The translations under genes were made by a program, and so were the position numbers. Below the pieces are notes generated by a model. That model did no database searches, had not been told where the DNA came from, and saw nothing but the letters and a program-made list of their open reading frames with translations. Positions 54,159-63,649 of a stretch of DNA of 64,000 bases are shown piece by piece (position 1 is the first letter of the stretch; each line of letters opens with the position of its first letter). Source of the stretch: Notospermus geniculatus (Eukaryota; Nemertea; Pilidiophora; Heteronemertea; Lineidae); contig NMRB01000618.1 of the NCBI GenBank assembly GCA_002633025.1, positions 188,318-252,317 on the forward strand, given 5' to 3'.

Positions 54159-54549
54159 CCAAATCAGTCCCTTTATACATGTATACAAGGACTAGTAGGC
54201 CTAGTATATTTCAGGAACAACTATTCTCTTCACAGGTATTGTCAGTCATTAACTCATTATCACTTCTCCAATTTTACTGCCTTCGGTCGTAGCCCCGTGC
54301 CATATCACAACCATCATGCAGAACTGCCAAACAAGACCACATTAAACGCGTCCCAAATCAGTCCCTTTATACATGTATACAAGGACTAGTAGGCCTAGTA
54401 TATTTCAGGAACAACTATTCTCTTCACAGGTATTGTCAGTCATCAACTCATTATCACTTCTCCAATTTTACTGCCTTCGGTCGTAGCCCCATGCCACTAT
54501 CACAACCATCATGCAGAACTAACTGCCAAACAAGACCACATTAAACGCG
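54159..54549 (+). repeat. Recent tandem duplication, period about 194 bp
   Basis: AAATCAGTCCCTTTATACAT and all following sequence to ACCACATTAAACGCG recur at an offset of 194 bases with only a few differences (GTGCCATATC against ATGCCACTATC, plus a short insertion). Confidence 0.9.
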
Positions 54550-54693
54550 GGGTGTTTGTCATAGTGATGCGTTTTACGCATCACAAAATAGGTCTAGATC
54601 ACAACTCCTGCACAGTTAGCCCCCCTTTTAAAGAGTAGCTTAGCTTCTTGTATGTACACCTCCCTCTGTCATTAGACTATTATGTCCAACCCG

Positions 54694-54725
54694 GTGAGCA
54701 CATGGTCCATGGACCATTTCATTCC
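54694..54725 (+). repeat. Right-end fragment of the GCTCAC repeat
   Basis: CCGGTGAGCACATGGTCCAT then GGACCATTTCATT, without the remaining modules. Confidence 0.6.
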
Positions 54726-55314
54726 AAATGTCAATACCGAATCCATCGACCTAGAAGCATATAAAACACTGGCTGCTCCCTCCGTAAAAGGCAAGGGACA
54801 TACACACGCACACGCAATACGTAGGCCTACATGGATAACATGATTTTACATGTACATCCATCATTTTAGTGCCAGCCTTTTTACTTTGGACTGAAAGTCG
54901 ACTTTTTAGAGAAATATTTCAAATTTGATCGATGTTATCACTCACCTGTTGGTGTGCCCTCATGTTTCGGACACTCAGAAGGTTATTCGATCCAATTGTT
55001 TCCTTGTGGGTGGTAGAAACACACGAACTTGGTCCATCCGTGGAATTAGTACTCGGGAAGTCAGACGGGAAATTCCCGCGCGGGGATGGGCCGAGTCGGA
55101 GAGCCTAACGCCATCTGTTGGTCTAATGTAGACTGGTTCCCGTTTTTGCCGTTCCATTCCCGCGGCGCTACGACGCTTGTCGAGTGCAAGAACGTTGGAC
55201 GTGTTTCTCTGTGATAAGATATAAGGCTGACCCTAACATCTTTCGCAAATGCGGAATGCTTACACATTACATGTAGTCATTTTCCAAGGTTTTTTTTTCT
55301 TGTTTATTTCGTAG

Positions 55315-55338
55315 GTGCAGCTGAAACTGCATCCGCCG
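55315..55338 (+). CDS. 24-nt microexon (linker)
   Basis: Acceptor TTGTTTATTTCGTAG and donor CCG|GTAAGT bracket 24 nt, phase 1 at both ends, encoding AAETASA plus split codons. The phase fits the LamG-like exon at 55790. A short Ala/Thr linker between modules is consistent with the linker exon on the other strand (5918-5989). With so few bases the call rests on splice quality and phase. Confidence 0.45.
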
Positions 55339-55488
55339 GTAAGTTTTTTTGGAAAAAACACCTTTCATTGGACACTTTCTAAAGCTGGCCGCACACTTAC
55401 AATTCATCTCCATGGGGTCGTCTCAGTGAGATCATCACGCTGTCTCCTAATGCTGGAAGCATAGGCCTAGGCCTACATTACATACCCT

Positions 55489-55680
55489 GGGCCCATATTC
55501 ATAGAACTACTTAAGTCTAGTGACTTTATCCTTTGTTCAACGATGCAATGTAAGTATCACACTTTGACTTCAGTATGTTTATGAATATGGACCCAGGGCC
55601 AATTTCATAAATCTACTTAAGTATAGGTGTGACACTTATTCTTTGTTCAGTATAAAAGATAAGAATCACACTGACATAAG
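55489..55680. repeat. CATATTCATA foldback MITE
   Basis: CTGGGCCCATATTCATAGAA...CTTAAGTC is inverted against GACTTCAGTATGTTTATGAA then TATGGACCCAG (about 55489-55597). A second related unit runs to 55680. It lies in the intron before the LamG-like exon. Confidence 0.7.
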
Positions 55681-55789
55681 GGTGTTTGAGAATGGACCAT
55701 GTTGCTTAAACATTCTCACCTGAATCATCTTGAGAATAATCTTGACCGCACATCATCTGAAAATTATGTCATTTGTCATATGAACTTAG

Positions 55790-56464
55790 CTGCAGGTACA
55801 GGTGACATCGCATTCTTTAATTACGACTGGTGGATTATCCTCGGTCAGACGGGAAACAGCCAAATCCTAAACGGTCTGAAGATACACATCAATGACGTGG
55901 AGATCAGCGACGACGGCCCAAATAACATGACGTCATGGACATTCAAAGGGAACAAAAATTCGTACATCGAAGTCGAAAATCCAGCTGACGGTCCACTAAC
56001 ATTTAACAACAGTTTCACAGTTGGCACTTACATTTATCAAGATTATACGAATGATGGTCCAATCGTTGAATGGGCTGGCCGACTTGTTGACAGCTTTGGA
56101 ACGAACTTTTGGGTCTGGTCAACCTTATTATTTATAAATCTGGGGACTACGAGGGGAGCCACGACGGCTCAGAACTGGCGTGCGACGGTGCCTCCAGGCG
56201 GATGGCATTTCGTCGGCGTCAGCTTCAATCACATGACCGGCAATCTCACTATGTGGGTAGATACTGCAGACAGTGTTCACGAGTATCACGTCGGGACCTT
56301 GACACCAGCATGCGTGGGGGATGTGTTCATCGGAACCCGGCCAAAACAGAAGAGTTTCAATCCACTGAAGGCGAAACTTGCTGGACTGACCATCCTAAAT
56401 GGGCCTATAAACAAGACGCAGATAAAGGAGTTTAAATGTAACATTGTTGCCTTCGTGGCAAATG
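55790..56464 (+). CDS. LamG/ConA-like domain exon of a mosaic extracellular protein
   Basis: 675 nt between acceptor ATGAACTTAG and donor AATG|GTAAGT, phase 1 at both ends (225 codons). It reads AGTGDIAFFNYDWWIILGQT, NNMTSWTFKGNKNSYIEVEN, DGPLTFNNSFTVGTYIYQDY, GGWHFVGVSFNHMTGNLTMW, VDTADSVHEYHVGTL, GDVFIGTRPKQKSFNPLKAK and LAGLTILNGPINKTQIKEF. The order (F-G--SYIEV, FT-GTYIY, WHFVGVSFN, LTMWVD, --IG, GLTILN-P---TQI) is that of a LamG_3/ConA-like jelly roll of about 200 residues. It would act outside the cell in adhesion or ligand binding. A single Cys precedes the end. The symmetric 1-1 phase marks a shuffled module. The upstream ATG at 55699 lies in the intron and is not a start. Confidence 0.75.
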
Positions 56465-56469
56465 GTAAG

Positions 56470-57015
56470 TCTAGCCAAAATATGCCCATATCTTTGAAAT
56501 TTATCGTTTAGTTTCAGTATTAAGCGCGACCCAATGGAACGCGGAAGTCATGTAATGTGGTAGAGCTTTGCGGTTTTTAATCATGCCTGTCGACCATTTG
56601 TGGTCGTTCCCCGATTGTTCGCACTGTGCAGCGGTTTTTCAAGAGCCGCGTGTGACTAATGGTCTGTAGAAAATCCAACTACATGTATCAATTTCCCAAC
56701 TTCCGCATTCCATTGGGCCGCGCTTAGATGTTGCCGGACTATACCGACCCAGGCCTTTTTTTCACTCGGTTAACCTGGGGCCAGTGGATTTTTAAAAAAA
56801 TCTGGCGGGCGATTACTGAGGATTATGGGTGTGTCTAAATGAGAAACACAGAAACGAAACACACACTGTAGAAACAAAGAATCGTATGGAGCGTTATATC
56901 CACAAAATAGACCTTACAAAACAGGAGGTATTGCTACTGCACTTCTGGACTTGTATTTTTTCTCGGACATTATTCCCAGCTCAAGAGGGATACCGTCTCA
57001 GGATATATCCGCGCA
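56470..57015. other. Intron-like sequence
   Basis: No exon seen. CCCAATGGAACGCGGAAGTC (56531) and the complement of ACTTCCGCATTCCATTGGGC (56699) form inverted ends of a roughly 190-bp MITE-like segment. Confidence 0.55.
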
Positions 57016-57017
57016 AT

Positions 57018-57930
57018 TTTTAGCTCACCTGTGAGCTATAGTCGTCATCCGTCGTTGTCGTCGTCGTCCGTTAGGAGCGCTCGTTTCGTAATCGCTGGAG
57101 CTGTCGGTCTTAAACTTGGTACACATATACCCCTAGGTCAGATGACCTATGATACCAAGTTTCGGTCCGATCCGATGCTTGGCTTGGCCACCAGATGGCC
57201 AAAACCAAAAGCACAAAAAGAAGTGCGATAACTCCTGAACTAATACATGTAACTGGACCATGTCCAAATTTTTATCATAGGTGTATCTAATTGAGATACA
57301 TACCATAATATATAACGGGTTTTTGATTTGACCTACTTTTGAATGTCACAGAGGTCCAAGTTGTACAAAAGTAACGAACCTGCCACAGTTTGCAATTATT
57401 TCACTGAGCGAATTCATATCTTGCATAAACGTATTGGAGGGTTCCTTCAAAAAATACCGAGTTTCGGCGCAGTCGGACATCCAATATGGCCGCCAAGTGG
57501 CGTAACATGAAAATCATCTGAGTGCTATAACTCAGGAACGGCTTGAACCAGAGTGCTCAAACATGATATGTACCTCCCTCTAGATGACCTTTATGAGCAC
57601 GTCAAATTTCGGCCTGATTTGAATTCATATGTGGCCGCCAGGTGGCATAACCCGAAAATCATCAGAGTGCTATAACTCAGGAATGACTTGACCTAGCGTG
57701 CCCAAATTCGATATGTGGCTCCCTCTAGATAATCTATACGTACACGTAAAGTTACGGCCCGATCGTGCATCCAATATGACCGCCAGTTGGCATAACCCCA
57801 AAATCATTAAAGTCCTGTAACTCGGGAATGACTTGACCCAGATTGCTCGTAACTTATATGTATGTAGCTTCCTCTGTCATTACATTATTATGTCCAACCA
57901 GGTGAGCACATCCATGGACCATTTCATATG
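57018..57930 (+). repeat. GCTCAC modular repeat
   Basis: TTTTTAGCTCACCTGTGAGC, GTCGTCGTCGTCCG, ATAACTCCTGAACTAATACA, three roughly 135-bp units (ATGGCCGCCAAGTGGCGTAA, TATAACTCAGGAACGGC), right end CCAGGTGAGCACATCCATGG. Confidence 0.85.
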
Positions 57931-58124
57931 ATATTTCAGGAGATATTGAAGTTTTAAATTTGGGCGTTTTTTAAATAACCCGATATCCTGTGGTAGATTT
58001 CTGTGTTTTAATGTTTTTGTGGATTCCTGTATAACCGTTGATAGTTTTCTGTGTTTCTATGCTTCGTTTCAGTGTTTCTGTTTCTTTTTTACAAACACCC
58101 GAGGAGATCAACCTAGTAGCGCTC

Positions 58125-58186
58125 TCTTTTTAGCTCAGCTGACCAAAGGTCAGCGGAGCTATTCATATGTATACTGAGTGGCGTCC

Positions 58187-58241
<55 letters not shown>

Positions 58242-58400
58242 TGTAGTCTGTAAACTGGCACGTTTTGCAACTGCAAGGCCCAGGGCCCTGAAATTTGGTG
58301 GAGTGTTAGGCCCTAGGGAGGGCTCGAAACAGAACCAAAAATTTCCGCGATTTGACCTACATTCTGCTCTCCAGGGGGCGTATTCCATAAAATGAAAAAT
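58125..58400 (+). repeat. AGCTCAGCTGACC repeat with (GT)n
   Basis: TTAGCTCAGCTGACCAAAGG then TCAGCGGAGCTATTC, a hairpin, is followed by GTCCGTCTG and a (GT)n run at 58192-58240. A distinct repeat family with the same general plan as the GCTCAC repeats. Confidence 0.75.
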
Positions 58401-59120
58401 CCTCATTACTCAGTCCAGAGAATACAATCCTCTCTTATCTATTTTTGCTGTAACTGATATATTGTGTTGCTTATTATTTTCCTCACCTCCAGTAGCGGCA
58501 AATTGTTCAACTTTTTTCCACCAGGGGGTGTTATCTGCATAAATCAAAACCATGGGTTTTTGAATTTCCCCCCAGCACTTAAACATGCTCAGTGAATGTC
58601 CTTGATGGTGTCACCATTTTATGTTGTGGATTTGATGACATCACAATACTTCGTGTAGATTTCTGCTGGCAGGGAGTTGAAAGAACAGCCTTCTTGCACA
58701 GTGGATCACATGGTTTTCAGGTTTTGTGCAGAGACAACACTGCTCATCTTTACGCAGTGAAATCTTCACTTTCATGCTTTATACAGTTGCTATTAAAATT
58801 AACCAAGTGTGGTATTTTTGAATACAAAGATAGGTGCAACTGCACTGCCTGCCGCTGGTAATATACAACTGGAATCTCATACCCAAGCCAAGGCCAAGCT
58901 GAAAGACTGCTGTTGCATGTGTGAATCTGATGAGATGTTTGTTATCCTGCTGTGACTAAATCAGAACAACTGCAATTATTCAGGGCCGCTGAGACCTTTG
59001 CCTCCTCAACCACATGCAACACAATGACAAAAGGGCCCGTAGGCATCTTGTCAAGGGGTGCTTTTACGGGCCTTCATCGGCCCTTGTTGTGGTATATGCC
59101 AACATCGGTAGGCCTACAAG
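58400..59120. other. Unassigned sequence
   Basis: An open plus frame (58592-58861) reads KLTKCGIFEYKDRCNCTACR near its end but has no splice sites or family match that I can support. Confidence 0.3.
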
Positions 59121-59124
59121 TTCC

Positions 59125-59330
59125 TATGGTTGCACATTGCTGATTCTGGTGAAACATCTGTGAGTCTTGCACGTTTCCAGTGTTAATTCTCAGTGTAATA
59201 TCTCTGAGTGTTGCACATTTTCATTGTTAATTCTGGTGTAACACCTCTGAGTGTTGCACGTTTCCAGTGTTGAGTCTGGTGTAATGTCTCTGAGTGTTGC
59301 ACATTTCCAGTGATAATTCTGGTTAACGGT
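59125..59330 (+). repeat. Minisatellite, about 49-bp unit, four copies
   Basis: The unit is TCTGAGTGTTGCACATTTCC then AGTGTTAATTCTGGTGTAA, with small changes between copies. Confidence 0.8.
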
Positions 59331-59536
59331 TACCTGATAAGAAGCATCATTCTCTTGTAATCCTCCAGACTCAATAAACAACAAATTTACACACGTCTTC
59401 TTCAGCTTGGAAACAATTGCCCACTACAGTCACTACTCCAAACAACTATTACAAAGTCACCTGAGCGCAAGGCCCATGGGCCTCTTGTTGTTCTTTCCGG
59501 CCACCATTTGCTATAACTTCTCCTCCTTGTCTACAG

Positions 59537-59686
59537 AATCGCCTGAGGTGCCCTACGAAGACTGGATCCCACACATTGATGACTTGTTTTTGGACTGTTT
59601 CTTTGAACCAGATGAGTTGCCTATAGACATCCAAGACCTACCAGAAGCCTTACCAAAGAGGTACCACTACTGTAGTCAGTCCCCTC
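59537..59686 (+). CDS. Acidic exon, unknown module
   Basis: 150 nt between acceptor CTTGTCTACAG and donor CCCTC|GTAAGT, phase 1 at both ends. It encodes SPEVPYEDWIPHIDDLFLDC, FFEPDELPIDIQDLPEALPK and RYHYCSQSP. It is rich in Asp/Glu/Pro with two Cys. I do not recognise the family. Phase compatibility with the LamG-like exon (56464) and the general phase-1 pattern allow it to belong to the mosaic gene, but the acidic, tryptophan-bearing sequence could equally be an exon of an unrelated intracellular protein. Confidence 0.45.
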
Positions 59687-59812
59687 GTAAGTGAAATATT
59701 TGCCCTTGTTTCAACACAGGTATATTGATTTGCAATTCTATTCTCGCTGCGTTCCAGCCATCGCTGACTGAGTACAGGCAAACACGATGAAGTTAACCTG
59801 CGACAACCGCAA

Positions 59813-60174
59813 TAGAGGTTTCCCACGTGACGTCATAGCTCAAAATCTCCGCCATTTTGGCCGTCAAATGACGCAACGTCACAGCATCAACACAGCGTTC
59901 AGCACGCAGTTTTAACGTTGTCGGCAGTCAACAGCCTCTTCTACAGCAAGCCGTATGGACGATTCGCTTTGTTTTCAACAGTTACACGGTTTTCACAGCA
60001 GACCAACTACTTATGCTCAGAAACTGTGCGAGGTAAAGTGATTTGTTGAGTTGTATGCTCCCAGTGGTCTGTACGGGCCGCTAAACCTTTGAACCGAGAA
60101 CAAGATGGCAGCCTCCATGGCTTCATTTTGACGGCCAATATGGCGGCCGTGTGACGTCAGTGGGAAACCTCTTA
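59813..60174. mobile_element. TIR MITE with CRE-like and YY1-like motifs
   Basis: AGAGGTTTCCCACGTGACGT at the left and ACGTCAGTGGGAAACCTCTT at the right. Inner arms GCCATTTTGGCCGTCAAATG / CATTTTGACGGCCAATATGG. The arms carry TGACGTCA and GCCGCCATATTGG-type words, and AAGATGGCAGCC lies inside. Confidence 0.75.
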
Positions 60175-60179
60175 CAGGC

Positions 60180-61680
60180 GTCTGTTTTCCCTCGTGCATG
60201 TTTGTTATGCGTGGAGCACACCTGAGACCAAACATGTGCGACAACTGACGAGACTGGCGGCCAAGACGTCGCAGGGAACCATCCGGTGTGAGGTCGCTCG
60301 CCGTCCACACCTGCGACCATTTCAGTGAACCATCCGAAAACAACGTCAAACGACTTCCGGAAGCAAAATGAAGTCGCCTACTATTGTGGCGTCGCATCGG
60401 AATCGTTTGCGGACGAAAGTTTCATCGTTTTTATCAATCGGCTATAGTTGCAACGTCAGTCGCCATTTGCGGTGCCGAAAATTAAACAGTTGAATTTTTG
60501 GTCTCTTGATGCAATCGAAATTCTTGGTCTTCATTGGCCATGGAAATTGGTCATTCAGATCGCCCAGTGCAACAATCTCCCACAAACAATGTAACGACCA
60601 CTCAAGCGAGAGATACGAGACGAGATTTGATTGTGGCGATGGCGGTGACTGGTCCGCTGCAACGATCTGCCGCAGAGTAGGTGACAAATCCTGCAAATCA
60701 CAAATCGCTCTAGCATTCGGAAGGGCAGTCTAACCGCCAGAGGCGACGATAGTCGACACAGCAATAGCATGTATTTTTAGTTCCAATTTCTAACACAGTG
60801 AGGCGCCCCAGCTCCTACTTAGAAACTCCTGGTACTTCGTTAGTGCTCCTGCCACGAAATGACATCAACAAAATGATGAGTTTACACTCATTTTTTTGCG
60901 AAAATTTTGATATAATGAGTCTTTTGTCTTCGCGCCAGTGACGTCAGAGGCAGGTAGGAATATTTTGTTCATCAAAATCAAGCGTTTGGGGGACTATATT
61001 TGGATTTGAATGGTTGAAATAGGTGTATTTTTGCTGCTACTTTCATCCAGAGTGCACATGCTTTCTTTTTACATACAGGTTGGGTGTACATTGGTGTAGT
61101 GGGAGGTGGCAAGAATTTTCTTCAGTTTTTGGCTCATTAGGTTACAAAGTTCACTTGAAAGAATATTTATTCATCTGAAACTTCATATAATGATAGTACA
61201 TTTCTCAGCCTGAATATCATTAATAAAGGCACAATTTGAGATTTATGACAAAGTTCGCATACCCTGTCAATAATTCGGCGCTTTAAGGGAATTTTTAAAA
61301 ATCGCACGAAAAGCTCCAAGTTTAAGCCCATACAAGAAGCAATTCATATGCACAATTCACACTATGTAATATCATAAAGGAATCAACCATAAAGGTTCAA
61401 CTTACAAATTTAGCATTTTATAAATGTGGACAATATCCCTTTAAATCTCAACAGATTTGCATTTTGACTATTCCATATGATAGGCAAGACCCTTCTGCAC
61501 GTTCACTGCAAAATTTGTTGAATTCCGACTAGTTGATCTTATGATACAAAAGGACTGAATTAAATGAGAACCCCACGAACGATGTGAGCGCAGGGTCATT
61601 TGTGTACATTTGAATAGGCTGACGTACATTTGCACCTCTTCACCACAAAAAAAGTTGGAACTCGTGCCTACTAGTATTAC
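60180..61680. other. Unassigned sequence
   Basis: 60180-60770 is comparatively CpG-rich with overlapping open frames on both strands but no domain that I can name. The rest is AT-rich and featureless. An upstream partner exon for the one at 62245 was looked for here and not found. Confidence 0.35.
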
Positions 61681-61914
61681 GTAAAGCCAAAATTCAGGCA
61701 GTGAGAGACATCTGGTGGCAACACATGAAGTGTATCCCTCAGTAATAGACAGGTCCGGTCCAGGAAATAACTGGCAACTTTTCCTATCAACGATTTTTCA
61801 GTGGATTCCTGCCACTTAGACCATACTTTCGCAGATAAGCTTTTGGGCACCCTGGAAATTTGCCTCAAATCCAATATGGCGGCCAAAATCCAACATGGTC
61901 GACACTGNTGACAA

Positions 61915-62085
61915 ACCTAGGGGTAGGATGTGTTACCAGGACTGTAGCTGTTGAAGGAGATAAGATATGAAGGCGTGACAGACGGACACACACACAGACA
62001 GACAGACACACACACAGATACACACACAGACACCATGACCAAAAACAATATGGTTCCCGATCTTGATGATCGGGAACCATAATTA
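61915..62085 (+). repeat. Microsatellite-plus-hairpin repeat end, copy 3
   Basis: AAACCTAGGGGTAGGATGTG, GACTGTAGCTG, a (CACAGACA)n run, ACAATATGG, then a hairpin TGGTTCCCGATC...GATCGGGAACCATAAT. Same plan as 9895-10062 and 11785-11985. An N at 61908 abuts its left side. Confidence 0.75.
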
Positions 62086-62244
62086 TTGACTTGGTTAAAG
62101 GATTACTCATTGCAACCATGGGTCATCTGCTCGCAGAGCCCCCTATTGGCAGAGCTTGTCTTGCGGGTTCCTTATTGCCGACACAAACTTATTAAAAACA
62201 GACAACGATCGATGATTTATGTCCCTGCATCTTACTACTTGTAG

Positions 62245-62431
62245 CATATCCTTGAAGAAGAAGACGTCACAGAGACCGACTTCAGGTTTACGTCTGCTAA
62301 ATGCGAGGAAAACTGCTATGGTCTGAAAGGATGGTTGATTCGCATACTTCTTGAACCAACTGACGCCTGGCACGTAGCTGAAATCGACGGTCTTGTGGTC
62401 GACTTGTGCCAGAGTGAAGCTGAATATGACG
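62245..62431 (+). CDS. Exon, C-terminal half of a discoidin-like domain
   Basis: Acceptor CTTACTACTTGTAG, donor ACG|GTATGT, phase 0 to phase 1 (62 codons plus one base). It reads HILEEEDVTETDFRFTSAKC, EENCYGLKGWLIRILLEPTD, AWHVAEIDGLVVDLCQSEAE and YDG. The string GWLIRILLEP--AWHVAEIDGL resembles the last strands of F5/8-type C (discoidin) domains, where R(Y/F)-R(I/V) is followed by WH-AEI; this is resemblance by eye. Its phase-0 start fits an upstream exon ending in phase 0, exactly the kind found at 63304-63647. So the gene probably repeats a two-exon domain, and the N-terminal half for this copy was not located. The minus-strand ORF over this region is a shadow. Confidence 0.55.
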
Positions 62432-62500
62432 GTATGTAGTCTATTCAGGACGTCCTATCAGGTATTCGCCACGGGTTACTGACGACTACCTGCGGCAGTA

Positions 62501-62758
62501 TTAAGCAAGGTTCATTGGCCCACGGATCCGATCCGTTTCCAGTCCGTTTGCCCCGAGTTTTCCGGACACAACAACGCTGAAGTCCATTTGATAGATTTTT
62601 TACGGACCTGGAGCCATGTTCCCGAAGCCGTCCTTAGGTTAACGATATCGTTAAAACTGGGAAAATGCATAGCGTAACGACATCGTTAGCCTAACGACGG
62701 CTTCGGGAACATGGGTCCTGAACCGCACCAATTGCGTGTGCCAATGAACCTTGCTTAA
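62501..62758. mobile_element. TTAA MITE with nested palindrome
   Basis: TTAA plus GCAAGGTTCATTGGC at 62501 and GCCAATGAACCTTGC plus TTAA at 62758. Inside, 62633-62713 is a foldback with arms ATGTTCCCGAAGCCGTC and complement around TTAACGATATCGTTA. It sits in the intron before the kringle exon. Confidence 0.85.
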
Positions 62759-62903
62759 CCCATGTATGCGTTATGCATTGATCTTTTTATCGTAGTCGTA
62801 CTGTACTGACCCTCGTCGACGTTCGTACAAATGTCCAAAGTGCTGCCGTCGTCTCATCAAACTCGGTTGTGTTGGTACACATCGCATTTGCCTTCTTTTC
62901 CAG

Positions 62904-63158
62904 CTATGCCTCAGCTAGAATGTCTCCAAACTCCAGACGGTAGGGACTACGTTGGTAACGTAAACAGGAGCATCTCGGGAAGGCGATGTCTCCATTGGTC
63001 GTCGTCGGTTCTCTACACGGGTCTCAGGTCACGATTTCCTGACGGGCTCGAGGGCGCGGAAAACAGATGTCGTAATCCGTCCTCCGTAACGACGGGTCCC
63101 TTTTGTTTGACACGAATCAATGGTAAAACAGCTGAAGAATCATGCTATATCCCATCAT
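62904..63158 (+). CDS. Kringle domain exon
   Basis: 255 nt between acceptor CCTTCTTTTCCAG and donor CATCAT|GTGAGT, phase 1 at both ends. It encodes QLECLQTPDGRDYVGNVNRS, ISGRRCLHWSS, NRCRNPSSVTTGPFCLTRIN and EESCYIPSC, the last Cys codon being split by the intron. The six Cys and the pattern C----G--Y-G-----SG--C--W ... N-CRNP ... G-FC ... E-C-IP-C are those of a complete kringle of about 80 residues, a disulfide-bonded binding module of secreted and surface proteins. The lysine-site residues of plasminogen-type kringles are not clearly conserved (GPFCLT replaces PWCYT). Symmetric 1-1 phase is standard for kringle exons. The frame-start ATG at 62831 is intronic. Confidence 0.9.
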
Positions 63159-63303
63159 GTGAGTGCCTTGGGTCATTCCGCGCTCTCGTAACTGATGAGA
63201 TGTCCTCCCTATTTTGACATCTGTTCATATCGAAAACAGTTCAGATTGGCAAGCTGAGTCCACGCCAGAAGACTGTGTCATAAGAAACACACATGTATTT
63301 CAG

Positions 63304-63647
63304 GTCGGTTGCCGGAAGTCGCGGACATGGAACTCACCTGTGCGGTGGGTGAATTGTGCCCATTCTACTGGGGCAACACGGAAGGTGTCCAAGTTGCCTC
63401 AACGGTCACACTCCGCTCGGCAACTGGTGGACCCGCAAACGAACGAGAAGTCTTCACTTCCACAACCACTGTCTTGATGCCAGATGAGACCGAGTGGTCC
63501 AAACTTTCTGACCTGACTTTCGATTTGCTATTCGAGTTTGAGCCGGAGATGATCATATATAGCTTTAGCATTTATACTGAGGGCGTTGTCGCGTTAACGC
63601 TGCACCACAGCAGAGACGGACGGCAGTGGACGCCAGTCAAGACTCTG
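63304..63647 (+). CDS. Exon, N-terminal half of a probable discoidin-like domain
   Basis: Acceptor ACATGTATTTCAG; its first two bases complete the Cys codon split at the kringle exon end. The frame reads RLPEVADMELTCAVGELCPF, YWGNTEGVQVASTVTLRSAT, DLTFDLLFEFEPEMIIYSFS and ALTLHHSRDGRQWTPVKTL, then donor CTG|GTGAGT in phase 0. L-HS-DG--WTPV resembles the middle strand of F5/8-type C/discoidin domains. The phase-0 end predicts that the C-terminal half lies beyond the window, comparable to the exon at 62245-62431. Gene order would then be ... half-domain / kringle / half-domain ..., suggesting tandem kringle-discoidin units. The acceptor-kringle phase match strongly supports the exon; the domain name is tentative. 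Confidence 0.65.
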
Positions 63648-63649
63648 GT

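Noticed and set aside
58113-58406. 97-codon minus-strand ORF with His-Thr repeats
   Set aside because: It is the translation of the (GT)n microsatellite and a dispersed repeat.
60017-60397. Possible THAP-like or other zinc-finger gene on either strand
   Set aside because: Only isolated Cys/His words; spacing does not fit a domain and stops interrupt the relevant frames.
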